Source: Bacteroidota bacterium
Lineage (GTDB): Bacteria; Bacteroidota; Rhodothermia; Rhodothermales; Rubricoccaceae
Length of the DNA: 6,689 nt
Reading direction: 5' to 3'
NCBI GenBank assembly: GCA_022564455.1
Contig: JADFLK010000127.1
Coordinates: 1-6,689, forward strand
The notes beneath the pieces were generated by a model. That model was not told where the DNA came from and searched no databases. It saw only the letters and a program-made list of their open reading frames with translations. Positions within the stretch are counted from its first letter, which is position 1, and each line of letters begins with the position of its first letter. Positions 1 through 5,008 of this stretch are shown here, piece after piece. The position numbers were made by a program, and so were the translations under genes.

Positions 1-515
1 GCTTTCTTGATCGTCCCGAATTCCTTCTCCAAAACCTGCGATTTAAACAGGAGCTCATCCATTGAGCCCGTTCCCGAGCCCGCGCGCATACCTTTATTCT
101 GCTTCTTATACTCCAGGATGGTCCCCATCCTCAAAATTGCTTGGGCGGTTTTATCCGCCTTTTTGGTGGGGACATCCCAAACGGAGCTATGGTCCCCGGG
201 GCCGACGGGCTTGTGCTGGCTGCTGCTGTAGGTTCCTCCGGTGGACCGCGTTTTACGAATTATCTCCCTTTGCCGAACATACCGGGCTCTCTGCCGGTCG
301 GCCGTTTTTGCCCCGGCCGCATTCAATAATTTCCGCACCCGGCGGCGCGTTTTAGATACATCCGCTACTTCCACCTCGACGATATAGGTCTCGTACACAT
401 TCGGAATGGAATACTGCTTGTTCCAAAATCCGTGAGCTTCATAATCGAAGTCCTCCGCACGAAGGAGGGAGGGAGCGGACATAAGCAGGGCGGCCAAAAG
501 CAGGCGGGAACTCAT
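1..515 (-). CDS. Exported protein of unknown function, possibly DUF4349-like; 3' end beyond the window
   Basis: The frame is open on the minus strand from ATG at 515 to the left edge, giving 171 residues with the C-terminus missing. Residues 1-20 form a signal peptide: an Arg, a Leu/Ala-rich core and a likely cleavage after LLRA, before EDFDY. After it come a segment reading YIVEVEVADVSKT (44-56) and a basic stretch (57-90). A Ser/Gly-rich linker (91-111) leads to VPTKKADKTAQAILRMGTIL (115-134), and the visible part ends in a charged, helix-prone stretch. The order 'xVEVADxxKT ... AGA ... VPxxKxD ... LxxMGxILxY ... helix' recalls DUF4349-type periplasmic proteins, but this is a pattern recalled from memory and not a firm family call. 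No clear Shine-Dalgarno is visible, but ATG 515 is the only start that places the signal peptide at the N-terminus. It lies 50 bases downstream of the stop of the next minus-strand gene, so the two are probably one operon. Confidence 0.72.
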   Translation of the reverse strand, partial: MSSRLLLAALLMSAPSLLRAEDFDYEAHGFWNKQYSIPNVYETYIVEVEVADVSKTRRRVRKLLNAAGAKTADRQRARYVRQREIIRKTRSTGGTYSSSQHKPVGPGDHSSVWDVPTKKADKTAQAILRMGTILEYKKQNKGMRAGSGTGSMDELLFKSQVLEKEFGTIKK

Positions 516-565
516 CGGGGATAGGGTACCCCCGCTTTCGGAATCCCGCAAGCCGTCTAGGGTCG

Positions 566-860
566 CTAGTTATGCCTTTCGATTCGGCGATCGCGCAGGG
601 CCTGCTTGCGATCGCGTTCCTTGACGCGGCGCTGGTAGTCGAGCTCTTCCGGGCTGACCTTATCGTTTTCGGGTCCGATCGCCTGCTGCGCTAACTGCCC
701 CGCCTGCTGGGCGGCTTGCGTGATGCCGCTTTCGGCGTCCTCGCCGGCTTGCTCGGCCTTGGCCAGCACCAGGTAGCGCTTGCGCGCGTCCTTCCAGCCC
801 TTCGGAATCCGGCTCTCGAGCCCGCTCTTTTCGGCGCCCAATGGGGCCAGGCGCGCGCGC
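566..860 (-). pseudogene. 5'-truncated C-terminal fragment of a charged, helix-rich protein
   Basis: This is the last 97 or so codons of a minus-strand gene ending at the TAG complementary to 566-568. The visible protein is rich in Glu, Arg, Lys, Ala and Gln and looks helical or coiled-coil. It includes [20 protein letters not shown], a Gln/Ala run ([13 protein letters not shown]), then SPEELDYQRRVKERDRKQAL and a basic tail ending RIERHN. No family is recognised. The frame stays open on the minus strand up to 1435, but beyond about 860 it lies opposite the real ychF coding sequence and reads as low-quality protein, so the true gene is cut near the alternating GC tract at 851-860. The exact edge is uncertain by about 30 bases, because the minus-strand reading [12 protein letters not shown] also looks plausible across 857-890. 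It sits 50 bases upstream of the exported-protein gene and probably shares its operon. Confidence 0.55.
851..860. other. Breakpoint between two unrelated gene fragments at an alternating GC tract
   Basis: Left of this tract the coding strand is minus (helix-rich protein fragment). Right of it the coding strand is plus (ychF). Both genes lack their 5' parts and point away from each other. The tract GCGCGCGCGC is the kind of short low-complexity sequence at which microhomology joining, template switching or assembly joins occur. That the two sides are different in origin is inferred from the truncations, not from a measured composition change. Confidence 0.55.
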
Positions 861-1225
861 AGCTCGCGGATCTCCCGCCTGAGGACCGCGCCGAGTTTCT
901 GGAAGCGGCAGGGGAGGAAGAAAGCGGACTGGTTCGACTTGTACATGCAGCGTACGAGTTGCTCGGTCTTATCACCTACTTCACCGCTGGCCCGAAGGAG
1001 ACTCGCGCATGGACCATCACTCGCGGCACGACGGCCCCACAGGCCGCCGGGGTCATCCACACCGACTTCGAGAAGGGCTTCATCCGCGCCGAAACCATCA
1101 AGTTCGCCAACTACGACCGCCTCGGATCCGAGGCAGCAGCCCGCGACGCCGGCGCCATGCGCTCCGAAGGCAAGGAGTACGTCGTTGTGGATGGGGATGT
1201 TATGCTGTTTCGGTTCAATGTCTAA
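857..1225 (+). pseudogene. ychF: 3' fragment of ychF (redox-regulated ATPase/GTPase YchF), C-terminal TGS domain
   Basis: YchF is an Obg-family P-loop NTPase that associates with ribosomes and preferentially hydrolyses ATP. The 122 residues here match the C-terminal third of the family: [12 protein letters not shown], then [17 protein letters not shown], then the TGS domain with [34 protein letters not shown], a [13 protein letters not shown] segment, [13 protein letters not shown], and the family's usual FRFNV ending followed by TAA. A full YchF has roughly 360-370 residues with G1-G4 motifs in the first half; none of these is present. The plus frame is open back to 716, but before about 857 it is the antisense of the minus-strand fragment and no longer resembles YchF. 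The remaining piece has no start codon of its own and cannot be a working NTPase. The family identification is secure. Whether this is a true pseudogene or one side of an artificial join is open. Confidence 0.88.
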
Positions 1226-1417
1226 CCCAGGAGATGCACCGGAGGGCTGACCCAGCACACGGTGTATGGTGATGCCTAGTTGAAGACCGATTCTGGTTTG
1301 CACATGGTATTGTTTCGGGGCAAGGAGCACTTCAGTACTTAAAGTGGATTGAGTCACAGCCGTGTAGTACCTTCCTGCATTGGTAGGGCTGTTCAACAAA
1401 ATCAAACGGGTAAAGCC

Positions 1418-1768
1418 ATGAAGTACCTGCCACACGCATTTATTTTAGCCCTTCTGGTCTCTGGATGTGATTCGGACGGAAGCCCTGCCGCTACGATCAC
1501 CGGTATAGATGTCGCTGTCGCTGCCCCGGATCATTTTGTCGAAATCCAGGACGTGGCAGGACGCACCTATGCGCACGTCGAGAGCTTTCCCGCATCCGTT
1601 GACATCCAGTTGTATTCAGAGGATCGTGCCTATTTTATCGTCGAGATACGCCCGACGGACAACGGATTGCTGACCGTGGCCGCATCTGATGCGTTTATGG
1701 CGCGAGAACTTACAGGCGATACGTTTACAACGAGTGGCGGCGTCGAAGCGGTTTTATCTCTCGAGTAA
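1418..1768 (+). CDS. Small lipoprotein of unknown function
   Basis: The product has 116 residues. Residues 1-17 are a lipoprotein signal: MK, a hydrophobic core (AFILALL) and the lipobox LVSGC, with Cys17 the expected lipidated residue. The mature part begins DSDGSPA, a short flexible tether, followed by alternating hydrophobic/polar stretches that suggest a small beta-rich domain, and ends VEAVLSLE. No family is recognised. The frame is open back to 1349, but ATG 1418 is chosen because it puts the signal peptide at the N-terminus; the upstream purine stretch (ACGGGTAAAG) is only a weak ribosome site. The 192 bases between ychF and this gene hold no recognisable gene and only a weak 5-bp inverted repeat (CACTT 1328-1332 with AAGTG 1342-1346). 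The protein would be anchored to a membrane facing the periplasm or cell surface. Its function is unknown. Confidence 0.75.
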   Translation: MKYLPHAFILALLVSGCDSDGSPAATITGIDVAVAAPDHFVEIQDVAGRTYAHVESFPASVDIQLYSEDRAYFIVEIRPTDNGLLTVAASDAFMARELTGDTFTTSGGVEAVLSLE

Positions 1769-1816
1769 CGTGGGACCGATTGGCTTCCTAGTGATAGCTA
1801 CCCTGGCTCGGGATTT

Positions 1817-1841
1817 GTTGAATACGAGTTGGGTGTTCAAC
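1817..1841 (+). promoter_or_regulatory. Hairpin 1 of the infA leader
   Basis: GTTGAATAC (1817-1825) pairs with GTGTTCAAC (1833-1841): a 9-bp stem with one T:G wobble and a 7-base loop. No T-run follows, so it is not a typical intrinsic terminator for the lipoprotein gene ending at 1768. The G:U-compatible mismatch hints at an RNA structure, but a single sequence cannot prove it. Confidence 0.45.
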
Positions 1842-1877
1842 GCTGAGCACCCGGACGGCCTTATTCTGCCTCGGTAT

Positions 1878-1926
1878 CTCCCGAATTGCTACGGTCGTAC
1901 CATTCTTGATGGACCTTTTTCGGGAG
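1878..1926 (+). promoter_or_regulatory. Hairpin 2 of the infA leader, long-range stem
   Basis: CTCCCGAA (1878-1885) and TTCGGGAG (1919-1926) are perfect 8-base complements. The 33 bases between them contain a smaller stem, CCAT with ATGG around a TCTTG loop, flanked by GGT and ACC that can also pair. This gives a two-tier hairpin. The inner T-run (1916-1920) lies inside the loop side rather than after the stem. Confidence 0.4.
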
Positions 1927-1942
1927 TTCCCGCGTATACCTA

Positions 1943-1975
1943 CACTTGCTACCGGCTGGTATCCGGTAGCGAGTG
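1943..1975 (+). promoter_or_regulatory. Hairpin 3 of the infA leader, strong 13-bp stem
   Basis: CACTTGCTACCGG (1943-1955) pairs with CCGGTAGCGAGTG (1963-1975) around the 7-base loop CTGGTAT. Twelve pairs are Watson-Crick and one is T:G (1947:1971). It ends 33 bases before the infA start and is followed by CCTTACTCACC, not by a T-run, so termination is unlikely. GCTACC also occurs at 1797-1802 and could compete for GGTAGC (1965-1970). It may be part of a folded leader RNA or a dispersed REP-like palindrome. Confidence 0.5.
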
Positions 1976-2008
1976 CCTTACTCACCAACGCGCAGAGGCG
2001 CGCCCTAC

Positions 2009-2227
2009 ATGGCCAAACAAGAACCCATTAAGCAATCAGGAGTCGTCACCAATGCGCTCCCTAACGCGCAGTTTCGGGTTGAGCTCGAGAATGGACACGA
2101 GATCCTCGGTCTGCTTTCCGGTAAGATGAGGAAATACTTTATCAAGATCCTACCCGGCGACCGCGTAGACGTTGAAATGTCGCCCTACGACCTTACGAAA
2201 GGTCGGATCGTGTATCGGTATAAGTAA
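2009..2227 (+). CDS. infA: Translation initiation factor IF-1
   Basis: IF-1 binds the ribosomal A site on the 30S subunit and helps IF-2 and IF-3 select the initiator tRNA. The 72 residues are the standard family length and form one S1-like OB fold. The family blocks are all present: [17 protein letters not shown] (16-32), [17 protein letters not shown] (37-53), and the near-invariant ending [15 protein letters not shown] (58-72). ATG 2009 is chosen over an upstream in-frame start at 1973 because it gives the usual MAK start and has AGAGG at 1994-1998, 10 bases ahead. The ribosome site overlaps the 8-base palindrome GGCGCGCC (1997-2004). In most bacteria infA lies in the large ribosomal-protein cluster (map-infA-rpmJ). 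Here no ribosomal-protein gene is near, so this may be a relocated or second copy. The structured leader upstream suggests control at the RNA level, which is inference. Confidence 0.96.
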   Translation: MAKQEPIKQSGVVTNALPNAQFRVELENGHEILGLLSGKMRKYFIKILPGDRVDVEMSPYDLTKGRIVYRYK

Positions 2228-2258
2228 GAGGCATAACCAATAGTAGGTGGTAATTACA

Positions 2259-2744
2259 ATGGATACAAACGCCTCCCTCCTAATCGAAGACGTAATAGAG
2301 TCTCATTTCGAGGTACCAGAGTATGCACCCAGAACGTGCGAAGACGCGGCTTTGCGCCGAGGGATTCGGCTAGACCAGGAGCTAAAAACTCTCGTTTTGG
2401 AAGGGCGAGACATGTTGTATGCGATTCACCTTCCCGGTGATCGACGAGTTGTTTTCGCAGGTATTCGCCCGCCAGGAGGGAAGCTTCAGTTGTTAAAGCG
2501 AGATAAACTGCGAGGATACGGGCTTGATAGCGCGCGAGTGAATCCAATTAATGTATTGAAGCGAATAAAAGAAATAGGCTTGGTATTCATATGCGAGTCT
2601 GTGTTTGCCCAGAAGAAAATGTATACGAATAATGGACGACGCGGTGATACATTAGTACTGTCACCAGGGAAACTAACCGAGATAGCAGATTCCTTTGGCG
2701 TACCGTACCGTGTAGGTCTGTTTTCCAAAGCGCGACTCGAGTAG
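2259..2744 (+). CDS. YbaK/EbsC-family protein, probable aminoacyl-tRNA deacylase
   Basis: The family hydrolyses mischarged aminoacyl-tRNAs in trans (for example Cys- or Ala-tRNA(Pro)) and acts in the cytoplasm. The 161 residues match the usual single-domain length. They follow the fold's order: HFEVPEYAPRTCEDAALRRG (16-35), the segment with the conserved lysine, ELKTLVLEG (41-49, Lys43), the strand and turn YAIHLPGDRRVVF (54-66), LKRDKLRGYGLD (79-90), NPINVL (95-100) and GRRGDTLVLSPGKL (126-139), which recalls the glycine-rich 'GS.D..I.LS...L' block near the substrate pocket. The substrate cannot be predicted. A GTG at 2247 is in frame, but ATG 2259 is preferred because AGGTGG (2245-2250) sits 8 bases ahead of it. 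The 31-base gap after infA and the shared strand suggest cotranscription. I leave the symbol blank because orthology to ybaK itself is not shown. Confidence 0.78.
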   Translation: MDTNASLLIEDVIESHFEVPEYAPRTCEDAALRRGIRLDQELKTLVLEGRDMLYAIHLPGDRRVVFAGIRPPGGKLQLLKRDKLRGYGLDSARVNPINVLKRIKEIGLVFICESVFAQKKMYTNNGRRGDTLVLSPGKLTEIADSFGVPYRVGLFSKARLE

Positions 2745-2750
2745 TTAGAT

Positions 2751-2802
2751 TTGGAGGCGCGAGGATACACTTCGTCAATGGGATCTCAATGCGCGCCTCT
2801 GA
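2751..2802 (+). repeat. Inverted repeat between the YbaK-type and DUF6970-like genes
   Basis: GAGGCGCG (2754-2761) and CGCGCCTC (2792-2799) are perfect 8-base complements. In RNA the stem can grow to 11 pairs through two G:U pairs and one A:U pair (2751-2753 with 2800-2802). The 30-base loop and lack of a T-run make it a poor terminator. It ends just before the ribosome site of the next gene and could mark the operon boundary. Confidence 0.4.
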
Positions 2803-2832
2803 CATATGAAAGAGGGTGGGAGATGCAAAAAA

Positions 2833-3213
2833 ATGCCAAAGATTATAAAGTTGCTGGCCGCTACTCTGTTTTTTGCCATCTTGACGACGCCAGGGTATAT
2901 CGGAAGTGATGAAGTCGCTGCAAGTGAGAGACCACCTTCGTGGGTATTGGAGCTCATCGAAGGGCTGGAAGCAGAGCCCCTGAGGAACCCGCCTTCGTCT
3001 GTCGTGCGCTTTTCCTATCGTGGCGACTTCGTCTACTACGTACGCCCGTTCTGCTGCGACATGAGCCGTGTCCTCTATGACGTAGATGGCGAGGTCATTT
3101 GCGGACCGGACGGTGGTATAACAGGAGGAGGAGACGACCGTTGTCCGGATTTCTTTGAACTGCGGCGTGACACTACCGTTGTTCGGGAGGACTCTCGATC
3201 CACCGGCGATTAG
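2833..3213 (+). CDS. DUF6970-like secreted protein
   Basis: The product has 126 residues. Residues 4-18 form a hydrophobic signal segment after MPK; the cleavage site is unclear and may fall near DEVAA (26-30). The mature part matches what I recall of the DUF6970 family: PPSWVLELIEGLEAEPLRNP (34-53), SVVRFSYRGDFVYYV (56-70), FCCD (73-76), LYDVDGEVICGPDGGITGGG (81-100) and CPDFF (104-108). Its four cysteines (74, 75, 90, 104) lie in these conserved blocks and could form disulphides or hold a metal. The family has no established function. ATG 2833 is chosen because the purine-rich AGAGGGTGGGAG (2811-2822) lies 10 bases before it; ATG 2806 would lie upstream of that site and add a charged MKEGGRCKK leader. 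The TAG stop of the preceding gene is 88 bases upstream, across an inverted repeat, so it may be transcribed separately. The family assignment is from memory of its consensus. Confidence 0.75.
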   Translation: MPKIIKLLAATLFFAILTTPGYIGSDEVAASERPPSWVLELIEGLEAEPLRNPPSSVVRFSYRGDFVYYVRPFCCDMSRVLYDVDGEVICGPDGGITGGGDDRCPDFFELRRDTTVVREDSRSTGD

Positions 3214-3330
3214 CGTATTGATTTGCCCGCTCCACCTGAATGAGGCGCACCATTCATTAAACGAATGCGGCAGATCAAGACCGAGGAAGCACCCTTCACT
3301 CCCCGTTCAGCGACGATGGAGCACACAGGC

Positions 3331-4584
3331 ATGCCCACACCGTCATCCAAAAATCCGCTCAAACACCTGAGCGCCTCGGATGTTCGAGGCATTGCCGAGT
3401 TGGCAACCCAGGCCACCCTGGGCGTGACCCGTATTGCCGAGGGCTTACACCGGTCGGTGTGGAACACCCTGGGCGTTCCGGGCGGTAAGGGGCCTGGGCG
3501 AACCCGCGGCATCACCGGTATGGTCTACAGAACTATCCGCGCCATCACGCGGCTGGCGGGCACAGGTGTAGCCACGGTGTTGGACAGGCTACAACCCTTG
3601 TTTACTTCTGCTGAAGATGTCAGGCCTGGAACGCACGAGCGTGAAGCAGTTCTCGCCGCACTCAATGGCGTGATGGGCGACCGCCTGGCCGCCGGCAACA
3701 ACCCGCTTGCAACCCCCATGACGCTACGCTACCAGGGTGGAGCACTGAACTGCCAGGCCCTACCTCCAATGCCCGAGGCGGCGGGCAAGGTGTTGCTGCT
3801 GATTCACGGTCTGTGCAGGAACGACCTGCAGTGGCACGCATTGCACAACGGGCGCGCGGTCGACCATGGTGAAGCACTGGCTTCGGCCCTGGGCTACACC
3901 CCCGTCTATCTGCGCTACAACTCCGGCTTGCACACCTCGCAAAATGGGCGCGAACTGTCGGCCCAATTGGAGCAACTGGTAACATATTGGCCCACACGGA
4001 TTGAAGAACTAGCCGTGGTGGCCCACAGCATGGGGGGCTTGCTGATTCGTAGCGCCATTCACTACGCCAGGCAGGAGGCCTTGATCTGGCCGGAGTATCT
4101 GAAAAACATCGTATTTATGGGCACACCGCACCACGGCTCCCCGCTGGAGCGGGCCGGTAACTGGGTGGATGCGTTTTTGACCGGAACGCGCTACACCGCA
4201 CCTTTCGCCAGGCTTGGGCAACTTCGTAGCGCCGGCATCACCGACCTGCGGTACGGCAATATATTGGACGAAGACTGGAAGGGAAACGACCGCTTTCACC
4301 GTAATCCCGATAACCGCCGGATTGTGCCTTTGCCTACGGGTGTGGCCTGTTACGCCGTGGCCGCAACCACGGCAGCCAGGCGCAGCGCACTGGCGAACCG
4401 TCTGATTGGCGACGGCCTGGTGCCTCTATACAGCGCGCTGGGCCGACATGACGACACGCGGCGAAACCTGCGGTTCGCGGAAGCATCTCAATATATTGCC
4501 TACCGCACGAACCACGTCGGGCTACTGAGCAGCCCCGAGGTGACTCGCCAGATCGTGCAGTGGCTGACTCCGGGGCGAGCCTAA
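3331..4584 (+). CDS. Alpha/beta hydrolase, PGAP1-like lipase/esterase fold
   Basis: This is a probable serine esterase or lipase of 417 residues; the substrate cannot be predicted. An Ala/Thr/Gly-rich N-terminal region (about 1-125) precedes the hydrolase domain. Visible hydrolase landmarks are the oxyanion segment VLLLIHGL (154-161), the nucleophile elbow AHSMGG with Ser233 (G-x-S-x-G replaced by H-S-M-G-G, as in PGAP1-like members), FMGTPHHGSP (262-271), the probable acid Asp361 in GDGLVP, and the probable base His395 in NHVGLL. The catalytic triad therefore looks complete. No clear signal peptide is visible. The frame is open from ATG 3265, with further ATGs at 3316 and 3331. ATG 3331 is preferred because GGAG (3318-3321) lies 9 bases upstream, but 3265 would also be possible. 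By eye the gene uses more G/C-ending codons (GCC, CTG, CGC) than its neighbours, and similar proteins are familiar to me from Gammaproteobacteria, so horizontal transfer is plausible but unproven. Confidence 0.85.
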   Translation: MPTPSSKNPLKHLSASDVRGIAELATQATLGVTRIAEGLHRSVWNTLGVPGGKGPGRTRGITGMVYRTIRAITRLAGTGVATVLDRLQPLFTSAEDVRPGTHEREAVLAALNGVMGDRLAAGNNPLATPMTLRYQGGALNCQALPPMPEAAGKVLLLIHGLCRNDLQWHALHNGRAVDHGEALASALGYTPVYLRYNSGLHTSQNGRELSAQLEQLVTYWPTRIEELAVVAHSMGGLLIRSAIHYARQEALIWPEYLKNIVFMGTPHHGSPLERAGNWVDAFLTGTRYTAPFARLGQLRSAGITDLRYGNILDEDWKGNDRFHRNPDNRRIVPLPTGVACYAVAATTAARRSALANRLIGDGLVPLYSALGRHDDTRRNLRFAEASQYIAYRTNHVGLLSSPEVTRQIVQWLTPGRA

Positions 4585-4603
4585 GGAAGGTCTGCGAAAA
4601 GTC
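4581..4603. mobile_element. Possible insertion-sequence end (IS5-like) next to a CTAA target
   Basis: CTAA (4581-4584), which includes the hydrolase stop codon, is followed by GGAAGGTCTGCGAAAAGTC (4585-4603). This resembles terminal inverted repeats I recall from IS5-type elements, and CTAA fits their YTAR target preference. No matching inverted copy was found elsewhere in the window, and no transposase gene is present, so at most this is a solo end. The family resemblance is from memory. Confidence 0.25.
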
Positions 4604-5008
4604 ATCCTAATGTAAGCGAGGCCAGAAAACGTTTATCCATCGATGATCTATCAAGCGATCTTTGGAAGGGCGGAGTCTGTTCCTGCACGTCTGGCGCCAG
4701 ATGACGTGCTGGACGCCTAACCCCAGCGCTTTCATGGGCGGAACAATCTATCTGGAGTAAGCAAATCCCCGGGAGGGGTGCTTCGGTTCGAGCGATTCGA
4801 CCCGATTCGTGCAGGGCAGAGCACTCAATACATGTTGAATGATGTGCCATGCAGCGCGAGGTGGACGGTGTGTTTTCGATCGAGGTGCTCCTCGTGGAGG
4901 CTCCTAGGCCGAGACCTGCGGATTTCATGGATTCGGTACGCCGCCGACACATCTCTGCCACATTCGATCTATACGTTCCGGCCAGGACGGTAAACGGAGA
5001 AGACCAGC
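4585..5008. other. 424-base gap without a supported gene
   Basis: Several frames are open here on both strands, but none reads like a known protein, and none has a start with a convincing ribosome site. The gap holds the possible insertion-sequence end, a palindrome (4685-4709), a small CCCC/GGGG hairpin (4767-4770 with 4775-4778), another weak hairpin with a CTCC/GGAG stem (4888-4899), and GGAG at 4996-4999 serving the next gene. It may contain decayed coding DNA, but I cannot identify any. Confidence 0.5.
4685..4709. repeat. Long imperfect palindrome
   Basis: GCACGT (4685-4690) and ACGTGC (4704-4709) flank the perfect 10-base palindrome CTGGCGCCAG (4691-4700). The only interruption is an extra ATG at 4701-4703, giving 11 paired positions in all. 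It could be a protein-binding site, a REP-like element or a remnant of mobile DNA. No T-run follows, so it is not a clear terminator. Confidence 0.5.

Noticed and set aside
62..355. Plus-strand reading frames of 62-97 residues near the left edge
   Set aside because: They lie opposite the minus-strand exported-protein frame, which has a signal peptide and a sensible protein sequence. The plus frames are shadows.
566..1435. A single 289-residue minus-strand protein covering this whole span
   Set aside because: Its first two thirds are antisense to clear YchF coding sequence (857-1225) and read as low-quality protein. Only the C-terminal part up to about 860 is accepted.
1788..1988. 66-residue minus-strand frame containing TGYQPVA
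   Set aside because: It is produced by the leader hairpins read in antisense, with no ribosome site or recognisable family.
2744..2840. Possible integron attC site (GTTAGAT at 2744-2750, and GCCTAAC/GTTGAAT at 4715-4721 and 4834-4840)
   Set aside because: The motifs match GTTRRRY and RYYYAAC, but such short degenerate sequences are common by chance. No paired L/R boxes or palindromic attC body, and no integrase, were found.
4778..4824. tRNA-like GGTTCGA stretch
   Set aside because: The flanking bases do not form a T arm, acceptor stem or cloverleaf; only a 5-bp GTGCT/AGCAC pair is available.
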